NCBI GenBank assembly: GCA_017436915.1
Contig: JAFSCE010000012.1
Location: 1-39,715, forward strand
DNA length: 39,715 nucleotides
Reading direction: 5' to 3'
From: Clostridia bacterium
Lineage (GTDB): Bacteria; Bacillota; Clostridia; Oscillospirales; Acutalibacteraceae
The translations under genes were made by a program, and so were the position numbers. Position 1 is the stretch's first letter. Each line of letters opens with the position of its first letter. A model generated the notes under the pieces. The model did no database searches and was not told the origin of the DNA. It saw only the letters and a list, made by a program, of their open reading frames with translations. Of the stretch, positions 23,691-30,949 are shown in pieces.

Positions 23691-25177
23691 GTGAGTATTG
23701 GAAACAATTTAAAAGCGGTACAGACATCCGTGCCGTTGCAATGGACGGTGTTGATGGAGAACCTTGTACACTTACTGATGAGGTGGTGGAACGCATCATC
23801 GCTGCATTTGCCTGTTGGCTTTCCGAAAAAGCAGGGAAGTCTTGTGCTGAGTTAACCGTTTCAGTTGGTCGTGACAGCCGCTTGTCAGGCCCGCGTATTC
23901 GCGATGCCGTTGCCCGCGCTTTAAGCGCTTGCGGTATTCGCGTGCTGGACTGCGGCTTGTCCTCAACACCTGCCATGTTTATGACAACGATTGATCTCGG
24001 ATGCGACGGTGCTGTTCAGATTACCGCCAGTCACCATCCGTGGCACCGCAACGGCTTAAAATTCTTTTTGCCGAACGGCGGTATTGAAGGCAGTGACGTG
24101 ACGGCAATCCTGGAAAAAGCTCAGGTTGGGGAAAAGCCAACGCCTGCCGCGGGAGTGATTGAAAAAGTACCGTATATGGTGCAGTATGCTTCGCGCTTGC
24201 GCGAGTTGATCGTGAAAGAATCCGACAACGGCGAAAAACCGCTGTCCGGTATGCATATCGTCGTAGATGCGGGTAACGGTGCTGGTGGCTTTTATGCCAG
24301 CGAGGTGTTAGCGCCGCTCGGCGCCGACATTTCCGGCAGTCAATTTTTAGATCCCGATGGTTCGTTCCCGAATCATATTCCGAATCCCGAAAACCCAGAC
24401 GCCATGGCGTCTGTCTGTGCCGCGGTGAAAGCGGTCAACGCCGATCTTGGCGTCATATTCGATACCGACGTGGACCGTGCCGGATGCGTGGGTGCGGATG
24501 GGCGTGAGATCAATCGTAACCGTTTGGTTGCGTTGGCATCGGCTATTGCGTTGGAAGGAAACGAGGGTGGTACGATCGTCACCGATTCGATTACTTCCAC
24601 CGGGCTTAAGACTTTTATCGAAAAGACACTCGGTGGCGTTCATTGTCGTTTTAAACGAGGGTACAAAAACGTCATTAACGAGGCCTTACGGCTGAATGCT
24701 GAAGGGATCAATGCACCGCTTGCTATTGAAACCTCGGGACATGCCGCGTTGCGGGATAACTACTTTTTGGATGACGGCGCGTATCTCAGCACCAAGATCA
24801 TCATCAAGGCGGTGCAGCTCGGCAAAGTGGGGAAAACCTTGGATGATCTCATTGCCGCCTTACCTGAACCGGCCGAGGGTCGTGAGATACGGTACACCAT
24901 CACCGAACCCGATTTCAAGGTGTACGGCGAACGCGTACTACACGATTTAGAAACGTACGCCGCCGAACAAGGTTGGCAGGTTGCCGATGATAGCCGCGAG
25001 GGCGTGCGCGTATCGTTCCCAAAGGACAACGGTGACGGTTGGTTTTTGCTACGGCTTAGTGTTCACGATCCCGTCATGCCACTGAACGTAGAAAGTGATA
25101 CGGCGGGCGGCTGTGACATCATTTTGTCGCAATTAGCCCCCTTTATTGAAAAACAAACCGCGCTTCGGAGGAAATAA
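23684..25177 (+). CDS. Phosphomannomutase/phosphoglucomutase family protein
   Basis: A 497-residue alpha-D-phosphohexomutase that moves phosphate between C1 and C6 of a hexose. The phosphoserine loop is TASHHPW (Ser116), the metal loop FDTDVDRAG (Asp260, Asp262, Asp264), the sugar loop ETSGHAAL, and the C-terminal domain has the phosphate-binding RLSVHDPVMPLNVES segment. The usual glucose/mannose sugar-loop pattern is EGSGH; here it is ETSGH, so substrate preference is uncertain. The start overlaps the MFS stop, and prmA follows after 2 bases, so the genes are coupled. Confidence 0.92.
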   Translation: MLSEYWKQFKSGTDIRAVAMDGVDGEPCTLTDEVVERIIAAFACWLSEKAGKSCAELTVSVGRDSRLSGPRIRDAVARALSACGIRVLDCGLSSTPAMFMTTIDLGCDGAVQITASHHPWHRNGLKFFLPNGGIEGSDVTAILEKAQVGEKPTPAAGVIEKVPYMVQYASRLRELIVKESDNGEKPLSGMHIVVDAGNGAGGFYASEVLAPLGADISGSQFLDPDGSFPNHIPNPENPDAMASVCAAVKAVNADLGVIFDTDVDRAGCVGADGREINRNRLVALASAIALEGNEGGTIVTDSITSTGLKTFIEKTLGGVHCRFKRGYKNVINEALRLNAEGINAPLAIETSGHAALRDNYFLDDGAYLSTKIIIKAVQLGKVGKTLDDLIAALPEPAEGREIRYTITEPDFKVYGERVLHDLETYAAEQGWQVADDSREGVRVSFPKDNGDGWFLLRLSVHDPVMPLNVESDTAGGCDIILSQLAPFIEKQTALRRK

Positions 25178-25179
25178 CC

Positions 25180-26103
25180 ATGGAATGGACAGAAATTCAG
25201 ATCCGCATTCCCACTGCCGATACCGATGAAGCGGCGGCGATTGCCAATATGATCGTGCCATATGGTATCTATATTGAGGACTACAGCGATCTTGAACAAG
25301 GAGCACGCGAGATTGCACATATCGATCTGATCGACGAGGATCTTTTAAAGCGTGACCGCACCGTGACGTGTATTCACATTTACATTGACCCGCAGGAAAA
25401 TCCCACAGAGGCGATTGCCTTTTTGCGTGAGCGGTACGCGGCGGTCGGCATTTCATCGGAGGTCGTTGCCGGCACGGTCAGTGAGCAAGATTGGGCGAAT
25501 CAATGGAAACAGTATTTTAAGCCCATGGCTGTCGGTGATCGCTTGCTGATCTGTCCCACATGGGAGGAAACGGACAACCCTGACGGTCGCTTGGTACTTT
25601 CCATTGATCCCGGTATGGCATTTGGTACGGGAGGACACGATACCACTCGTATGGTGTTGGAAGCAATGCAACCTCATTTAACAGCCGATAGTGCGGTGCT
25701 GGACGTTGGTTGCGGAAGCGGTATTTTGTCGATTGCAGCTCTGTTGCTTGGCGCAAAGACGGCAACCGGGGTAGATATTGATGCGCTGGCCGTCAAAACC
25801 GCCATTGAAAACGGCGAGCTCAACGGTATGTGCGCGCCTCGCTATACGATCTTAGAGGGCGATCTGGTCGATAAGATCAGCGGCGAGTATGATGTCGTGC
25901 TTGCCAATATCGTTGCAGATGCGATCAAACTGTTGTCACCCGCTATTCCAAAATTTTTGAAGTCAAACGGTATCTATATCGTTTCCGGAATCATCGCCGA
26001 GCGCGGTGAAGAGGTGGAAACGTGTCTTACCGAATGCAGATTTACGGTGACCGAACGCCACGAGCATGGCGGTTGGCTGTGTTTCGTTTGTAGAAAGGAT
26101 TAA
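25180..26103 (+). CDS. prmA: Ribosomal protein L11 methyltransferase
   Basis: A 307-residue class I SAM methyltransferase. The N-terminal ~110 residues form the L11-recognition domain (EWTEIQIRIPTADTDEAAAIANM). The linker has EQDWANQWKQYFKP, then LSIDPGMAFGTGGHDTTRMVLEAM, the PrmA signature. The SAM loop is VLDVGCGSGILSIAA and the catalytic region DVVLANIVAD. It trimethylates L11, whose gene lies about 5 kb upstream in the same orientation. A GGAGG-like site sits in the end of the mutase gene. Confidence 0.96.
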   Translation: MEWTEIQIRIPTADTDEAAAIANMIVPYGIYIEDYSDLEQGAREIAHIDLIDEDLLKRDRTVTCIHIYIDPQENPTEAIAFLRERYAAVGISSEVVAGTVSEQDWANQWKQYFKPMAVGDRLLICPTWEETDNPDGRLVLSIDPGMAFGTGGHDTTRMVLEAMQPHLTADSAVLDVGCGSGILSIAALLLGAKTATGVDIDALAVKTAIENGELNGMCAPRYTILEGDLVDKISGEYDVVLANIVADAIKLLSPAIPKFLKSNGIYIVSGIIAERGEEVETCLTECRFTVTERHEHGGWLCFVCRKD

Positions 26104-26107
26104 CGCT

Positions 26108-26833
26108 ATGTCGCGCTTTTTCGTTGCTCCGTTTGACGGCGATACCGCCGTTATCAGTGGACAGGATGCTCATCATATTGCGCGTGTATTACGTATGCAA
26201 GTTGGCGATTCGCTGACACTGTGCGACGCACACGGCACGGATTACGCGTGCGAGATCTTATCCATCGACGATGGTGAAGTATCTTTGCGCGTATGTGATC
26301 GCATGCCGTCGGCAACCGAGCCGACCACGGCGGTGACCTTATACCAAGGCCTCCCCAAAAGTGAGAAGATGGAATGGATCATCCAAAAATGTGTCGAGAT
26401 CGGCATTACCCGCATTGTACCGGTCGCCATGTCGCGCTGCGTTGTCAAGTTGAACGCTGCAGACGGCGAGAAAAAGCGGTCGCGTTGGCAGAAAATTGCT
26501 GCGGGTGCTGCGGAGCAAAGCGGCAGGGGCATCATTCCGGAGGTTACCGCACCAATTTCCTTTAACGCTATGTTGTCAGCATTAAAAGACGAATATGCCG
26601 TGACCTTTTACGAGGGAGGCGGTGTGTCTCTGTCGACTCTTGTAGGGGAGCATACGCAGCAGGTGTCCATTGTGATCGGCCCTGAGGGTGGTTTTTCGTT
26701 GGATGAAATTGAAAAGTTACGCGAAAACGGTGCTCATATTGCAACACTCGGTAAACGTATTTTGCGTTGCGAAACGGCACCGATGGTGGCGCTATCGGTG
26801 ATTATGCAGTTGACAGGCAATATGAATTTATGA
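26108..26833 (+). CDS. rsmE: 16S rRNA (uracil(1498)-N(3))-methyltransferase
   Basis: A 241-residue SPOUT-class methyltransferase that modifies U1498 of 16S rRNA. The N-terminal PUA-like domain has SGQDAHHIARVLRMQVGD; the knot carries GLPKSEKMEWIIQKCVEIGITRIVPV, AAEQSGRGIIPEV and VIGPEGGFSLDEIEKL. The start is ATG 26108, where the family's usual MSRFFV begins; the open frame upstream to 26066 overlaps prmA. It is the last gene of the operon, usually paired with prmA in Firmicutes. Confidence 0.96.
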   Translation: MSRFFVAPFDGDTAVISGQDAHHIARVLRMQVGDSLTLCDAHGTDYACEILSIDDGEVSLRVCDRMPSATEPTTAVTLYQGLPKSEKMEWIIQKCVEIGITRIVPVAMSRCVVKLNAADGEKKRSRWQKIAAGAAEQSGRGIIPEVTAPISFNAMLSALKDEYAVTFYEGGGVSLSTLVGEHTQQVSIVIGPEGGFSLDEIEKLRENGAHIATLGKRILRCETAPMVALSVIMQLTGNMNL

Positions 26834-26861
26834 TTGCAAATCGGGAAAACTATGGTACAAT
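26834..26861 (+). promoter_or_regulatory. Promoter of the DUF1858 gene
   Basis: TTGCAA (26834-26839), a 16-base spacer and TACAAT (26856-26861) with an extended-minus-10 TG, directly after the rsmE stop. Confidence 0.75.
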
Positions 26862-26886
26862 AGAGATAACAGAAAGGATGATCAAT

Positions 26887-27084
26887 ATGAAAGTAACAAA
26901 AGATACAATTATTGGCGAGATTTTGGATATGGACCGTACAACGGCTCCCTTTTTCTTGGAAATGGGCATGCATTGCCTTGGTTGCCCCTCCGCCCGCGGC
27001 GAAACGCTGGGGCAGGCGTGTGCCGTTCACGGCGTGAATGCCGACGAACTGGTAGCCAAAATCAACGCTCATTTAGAAAAATAA
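26887..27084 (+). CDS. DUF1858 domain-containing protein
   Basis: A 65-residue protein that is one DUF1858 domain. It starts KVTKDTIIGEILDMDRTTAPFFLEMGMHCLGCPSA, with a Cys-Leu-Gly-Cys pair, and ends in a short helix. Such domains are related to the N-terminal part of hydroxylamine-reductase-linked and ScdA/RIC-type proteins; the pair of Cys suggests metal or redox chemistry, but no activity is established. The start is ATG 26887 after GAAAGGATG; the frame upstream to 26767 lies inside rsmE and the promoter. It is a single-gene unit with its own terminator. Confidence 0.88.
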   Translation: MKVTKDTIIGEILDMDRTTAPFFLEMGMHCLGCPSARGETLGQACAVHGVNADELVAKINAHLEK

Positions 27085-27091
27085 AATCAAC

Positions 27092-27120
27092 AAAGGCAGT
27101 TCGCACGAACTGCCTTTTTC
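27092..27120 (+). terminator. Intrinsic terminator after the DUF1858 gene
   Basis: A long stem (27092-27101 with 27108-27117 plus two further pairs near the loop), followed by Ts. Confidence 0.9.
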
Positions 27121-27133
27121 ACAAGGAGAAAGC

Positions 27134-27784
27134 ATGCTGGATGCTCGTTTAACACAGGTCGCGGATTTTGTTCGCAATGGAAGCCGCCTTGCGGATATTG
27201 GTACCGATCACGCGCTTTTGCCGGCAGAACTTGTGCGGCAGGGGATATGTACATACGCAATCGCATCGGATATTAAAAAAGGGCCGGTAGCCGCCGCTAC
27301 CCGCACGGTGGCTGAGGCAGAACTTGCTGATAAAATTGATATTCGTTTGGGAAGTGGTCTTGAAACCGTTAAACCGGATGAGGTGGATGACATCGTCATT
27401 GCCGGTATGGGCGGGGAAACCATTGCCATGATTTTGAATGATGCACCGTGGGTGAAAGCTGAACGGTATCGCCTTGTTTTGCAACCGATGACGCGTGCGG
27501 AAAAATTGCGTCGTTATCTGTGGGAGAACGGCTTCGATATTTTGAGCGAAGCGGTGGTGCAGGACGGCAGACATTGGTACACCGTGATCCACGCGGCTTT
27601 TGTCGGCAAGAACTTTATACCGGACGAGCTTTTGTGCCATGTCGGCAAGGTTTCGTTGCCGGAGGGCTTGGGGTATCTTCAAGCTGTGAAAAACCGCCTT
27701 TGCAAACAACAAAAAGGCGACCCCGGTATCGAGACCCTATTGCGTCAAATCGACGAATACGAGCAAAATGGAGGGGCTTTATGA
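27134..27784 (+). CDS. trmK: tRNA (adenine(22)-N(1))-methyltransferase
   Basis: A 216-residue class I SAM methyltransferase of the TrmK family, which makes m1A22 in tRNA. The SAM loop is RLADIGTDHALLPAELV, then YAIASDIKKGPVAAA and VIAGMGGETIA, then LVLQPMTRAEKLRRYLWENGF. A CAAGGAGAAAG site precedes the ATG. It overlaps the Nif3-like gene by 4 bases (ATGA), a pairing widely conserved in Firmicutes. Confidence 0.95.
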   Translation: MLDARLTQVADFVRNGSRLADIGTDHALLPAELVRQGICTYAIASDIKKGPVAAATRTVAEAELADKIDIRLGSGLETVKPDEVDDIVIAGMGGETIAMILNDAPWVKAERYRLVLQPMTRAEKLRRYLWENGFDILSEAVVQDGRHWYTVIHAAFVGKNFIPDELLCHVGKVSLPEGLGYLQAVKNRLCKQQKGDPGIETLLRQIDEYEQNGGAL

Positions 27785-28524
27785 CCGTACAGGATATTTA
27801 CACGTTACTCAAACAAAAAGCACCGATTGAACTTGCTGAAGAGCGGGACAATGTAGGTCTTTTGGTTGGCGATGCCACGGCAGAGGTGTCGACCGTTGTG
27901 GTTGCCTTGGATGTGACCGATGCGGTAATCGAGACAGCTGTTCAAAACAAAGCGGAACTGGTGATTACGCATCATCCTGTTATCTTTGATCCGCTGAAAA
28001 CCGTTACGGCAGACAGCCGTGTGCATCGTCTGATTCGGGCTGGTATATCCGTCATTTCCATGCATACCAATGCTGATAAGACTGTAGGTGGCGTTAACGA
28101 TTGCCTCGCAGAAAAACTGGGGTTGTCGGACGTTGAGATTGCGCCCGATGGTATGTGTCGGATCGGCAAGCTGTCTGCTTCCATGACGGCAGAGGTGTTT
28201 GCTTCATATGTATCGCAGTGCCTGGATACGGCAGTGCGTGTAAAAGCGGGCACCGATATGATCCGTACCGTAGCGCTTTGCGGCGGTGGCGGAGCGGCGA
28301 TGGTGTTACCTTTGCTGGATGTGGCGGATGCCGCTCTTACCGGTGAAGTGAAGCATCACGAGTGGTTGTCGGTGCCGTCCGACAAGACGTTGGTGGACGG
28401 TGGCCACTATGCCACGGAAAATGCGATTACTGACCGTTTCTGCGAATGGTTGCAAGAGGATTTCCCCGATCTTATGATCTGTCATCATAAAGGTGAAGCC
28501 CCGTATTCTACGATTAAAGGATAA
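27781..28524 (+). CDS. Nif3-like dinuclear metal center protein
   Basis: A 247-residue Nif3/DUF34 family protein. Metal-binding motifs are ITHHPVIFDPL, SMHTNADKTVGGVNDCLAEKLG and VDGGHYATEN. Family members form hexameric rings with two metals per subunit; GTP cyclohydrolase-like activity has been proposed for some but the role is unsettled. The start at 27781 overlaps the trmK stop; the frame is open further upstream but only as the shadow of trmK. The length is that of the short form without the inserted PII-like domain. Confidence 0.94.
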   Translation: MTVQDIYTLLKQKAPIELAEERDNVGLLVGDATAEVSTVVVALDVTDAVIETAVQNKAELVITHHPVIFDPLKTVTADSRVHRLIRAGISVISMHTNADKTVGGVNDCLAEKLGLSDVEIAPDGMCRIGKLSASMTAEVFASYVSQCLDTAVRVKAGTDMIRTVALCGGGGAAMVLPLLDVADAALTGEVKHHEWLSVPSDKTLVDGGHYATENAITDRFCEWLQEDFPDLMICHHKGEAPYSTIKG

Positions 28525-28529
28525 TTATA

Positions 28530-30287
28530 ATGGCAATTGACGGCGTATACCTGCACTGTTTGCGGCAGGAAATGGAAACGCGGCTGCAAGGTGCGCGTGT
28601 GGATAAAATACACCAGCCCTCCAAAGAAGAGCTGGTGCTTGCGTTGCGCACTTTTACAGGTAGTTTTAAACTGTATCTGTCCGCACGGGTAAATTCACCG
28701 CGTGTTCATTTTACTGAGATCGCGCTTGAAAATCCGCCGTCACCGCCGATGTTTTGTATGTTGCTCCGCAAACGGCTGACGGGTGCGCGTTTGGTGGAGG
28801 TCCGTCAGATTGGACTGGAGCGGGTACTCTACTTCGATTTTGACGCTGTAAACGAGCTTGGTGACGTGGTGCGTTTGACGCTTGCGGTTGAGGTGATGGG
28901 GCGGTACAGCAACATCATTTTGATTGACGGGGAAAACCGCGTGGTGGATGCGATCAAGCGTGTGGATCTTACGATGTCGCCGATGCGTCCCATTTTGCCG
29001 GGTATCGGCTATATCGTGCCGCTCGTGGATTCGGTGCGTGTGGATCTGCTAAGCAATACGGTTGAAGAGGTGGCCGCTCGTATTATGGAAGGCGGTGTAC
29101 CACTCGACCGCGTGATTCGTTCTTGCACGCAGGGGTTATCGCCGCTTGTGTGCCGCGAAATCGCGTATCAGACGTTACATGGGGAAGAGGACACCGGAAC
29201 GCTCACGGAAACCCAACAGCACCGTTTAGAGCGGGCGTTATACCGCATCCGTCAAGCGTTACTCTCTCCTGAAAAGCGCACACCGTATATTTTGTACCGT
29301 GCCGATCACACACCGCTGGATTTCAGCTTTTTACCGATTACACAGTATGGCTTGTCGGCGGTTGGGCGAGAAGTGGATGGATTCTCCCGCTTGTTGGATG
29401 AGTTTTATGCCGAAAAGGACGCGGCGGAACGAATGCGGCAACGTTCGCAGGATGTTTGGCGCGTGCTGAACACAACGGTAGATCGCATCTCTCGCAAATT
29501 GAGCAACCAACGTCGCGAGCTGGCCGATTCCGGCAAACGTGATGAAAAACGATTGTACGCCGACTTGATCAATGCCAATCTACATGCGATTCCCAGAGGC
29601 GCCGAAAAAGTGGAACTGATTAACTATTATGATGAGGCGTGCCCCACTGTTAGCGTTCCGTTGGATCCTGCGCTCTCTGCGACACAAAACGCACAGAAGT
29701 ATTATAAAGAATACCGCAAAGCCAAAACTGCAGAAGAGATATTGGGACAACAGATCCAAATCGGCGAGCAGGATTTGGTCTATTTGGATTCTGTGTTCGA
29801 TGCGTTGTCCCGTGCGACGACGGTTCGGGAATTGGACGAGTTGCGCGCAGAACTCATCAGTACAGGGTATTTGCGCCGTCAAGGCGGTAAACAAAAACCG
29901 CCACCACCGACTAAACCGCTGGAGTTTGTTTCGAACGATGGCTTTACCATTTTGGTGGGACGCAACAACGTGCAAAATGATAAATTGACTACTCGCACCG
30001 CTAAAGGCAGTGATTGGTGGTTCCACACCAAGAATATTGCCGGATCACATACGGTTATTTTAACCGATGGTGTAACCCCGCCTGAGGAAACCATGATGCA
30101 AGCGGCGATTTTAGCGGCAACGCACTCCAAAGCCGCTGATTCGGCGCAGGTGCCGGTGGATTATACGCAGATCAAATACGTGAAAAAGCCGGCGGGTGCC
30201 AAACCCGGTATGGTGATCTATGAAACCAATCGTACGGTTTACGTCACCCCCGATAAAACACTCGCCGCCCGTCTTAAAAAAGCATAA
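28530..30287 (+). CDS. rqcH: Rqc2 homologue RqcH (NFACT family)
   Basis: A 585-residue NFACT protein of ribosome-associated quality control. It binds stalled 50S subunits carrying peptidyl-tRNA and directs C-terminal Ala tailing. The NFACT-N domain (1-~200) opens with AIDGVYLHCLRQEME and has PRVHFTE and MGRYSNIILID. A coiled-coil middle (~300-430) follows, then the NFACT-R domain with FTILVGRNNVQNDKLTT and DWWFHTKNIAGSHTVI. It starts 5 bases after the Nif3-like gene and ends at a shared terminator. Older labels such as fibronectin-binding protein refer to the same family. Confidence 0.95.
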   Translation: MAIDGVYLHCLRQEMETRLQGARVDKIHQPSKEELVLALRTFTGSFKLYLSARVNSPRVHFTEIALENPPSPPMFCMLLRKRLTGARLVEVRQIGLERVLYFDFDAVNELGDVVRLTLAVEVMGRYSNIILIDGENRVVDAIKRVDLTMSPMRPILPGIGYIVPLVDSVRVDLLSNTVEEVAARIMEGGVPLDRVIRSCTQGLSPLVCREIAYQTLHGEEDTGTLTETQQHRLERALYRIRQALLSPEKRTPYILYRADHTPLDFSFLPITQYGLSAVGREVDGFSRLLDEFYAEKDAAERMRQRSQDVWRVLNTTVDRISRKLSNQRRELADSGKRDEKRLYADLINANLHAIPRGAEKVELINYYDEACPTVSVPLDPALSATQNAQKYYKEYRKAKTAEEILGQQIQIGEQDLVYLDSVFDALSRATTVRELDELRAELISTGYLRRQGGKQKPPPPTKPLEFVSNDGFTILVGRNNVQNDKLTTRTAKGSDWWFHTKNIAGSHTVILTDGVTPPEETMMQAAILAATHSKAADSAQVPVDYTQIKYVKKPAGAKPGMVIYETNRTVYVTPDKTLAARLKKA

Positions 30288-30322
30288 AAAAGAGCTCTTG
30301 CAAAATGCAAGAGCTCTTTTTT
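30286..30322. terminator. Bidirectional intrinsic terminator
   Basis: A 12-bp stem (30291-30302 with 30306-30317) with an AAA loop and A/T tails on both sides, serving rqcH and the convergent small gene. Confidence 0.93.
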
Positions 30323-30331
30323 GTAAGTTAG

Positions 30332-30622
30332 TTATTCTGCGAGGGCGCGTTCCAACCAAATACTACCGATGTCCATTGCGTTGTACAGGCCGTTTTTCTC
30401 GCTTTTCTTTAAAATGCGATCTTTCAGGCGAATTTCCGGATCTGTCAGCATGAGCTGAACTTGGATCTTATCCGCCACCGTCATATCGCCGACGGTTTTG
30501 TTGGAGAGGATCTGCAGTATGACTACACATTTCTCCGCCATGTCTCCGTAATAAAGGACGTTACCGCTGCGCACCAACGGCTTACCCTTATACGTGAGCA
30601 ATTTTTCTTGCTTTTCAGCCAT
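30332..30622 (-). CDS. Conserved-looking hypothetical protein, 96 residues
   Basis: A 96-residue soluble protein that I do not assign to a named family. It has a beta-rich N-terminal half (LLTYKGKPLVRSGNVLYYGD), a helical middle (EKCVVILQILSNKTVGD) and a mixed C-terminal half with IQVQLMLTDPEIRLKDRILK and a final helix (AMDIGSIWLERAL). There is no Cys-rich motif and no membrane segment. It follows ireB by 17 bases in the same direction, behind a CGAGGA ribosome-binding site, and shares the ireB promoter. The GKPLVRSGN-LYYGD pattern suggests a compact domain binding a small partner; that is a guess. Confidence 0.8.
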   Translation of the reverse strand: MAEKQEKLLTYKGKPLVRSGNVLYYGDMAEKCVVILQILSNKTVGDMTVADKIQVQLMLTDPEIRLKDRILKKSEKNGLYNAMDIGSIWLERALAE

Positions 30623-30639
30623 TATTGAATCCTCGTTTC

Positions 30640-30885
30640 TTAGTTGTTGAGATAAGAGCGTACCATGGCACGCAGCAACTCGTCGCGGTCGACTTTACGG
30701 ATCAGACTGCGGGCGTTGTTGTGCGTGGTGATGTAGGTCGGATCCTCGGACAAAATGTATCCGACGATCTGATTGATAGGATTGTATCCTTTCTCGCGCA
30801 GGGCGTCATATACTGCAGTGAGCACCTGCTTCATCTGCTGATCTTTATCTTCGTTTACCGAGAAGGTCATGGTTTTATCTAACAT
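30640..30885 (-). CDS. ireB: IreB family regulatory phosphoprotein
   Basis: An 81-residue member of the IreB/UPF0297 (DUF965) family, a substrate of the PASTA-domain Ser/Thr kinase IreK that modulates cell-envelope stress responses in enterococci. Hallmarks are the TMTFSVNEDKD start, EKGYNPINQIVGYILSEDP, ITTHNNARSLIRKVDRDEL and the terminal helix. A Thr-rich N-terminus, the phosphorylation region in the founding member, is present (DKTMTF). Start 30885 is chosen because GGGAGGA lies between it and the upstream ATG. The usual neighbours yqgF/ruvX and the DUF1292 gene are not here. Confidence 0.93.
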   Translation of the reverse strand: MLDKTMTFSVNEDKDQQMKQVLTAVYDALREKGYNPINQIVGYILSEDPTYITTHNNARSLIRKVDRDELLRAMVRSYLNN

Positions 30886-30917
30886 TCGGATTCCTCCCAT
30901 CATACTAACTATCTATC

Positions 30918-30946
30918 AGTATACGCTATTATTTGTGAAATTGCAA
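30918..30946 (-). promoter_or_regulatory. Promoter of ireB and the 96-residue gene
   Basis: On the minus strand TTGCAA (30946-30941), a 17-base spacer and TATACT (30923-30918), just beyond the pheT stop codon. Confidence 0.75.
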
Positions 30947-30949
30947 GTG

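Noticed and set aside
27520..27780. An 87-residue N-terminal extension of the Nif3-like protein
   Set aside because: It runs inside trmK in another frame; the family's N-terminus begins at 27781 with a 4-base stop/start overlap.
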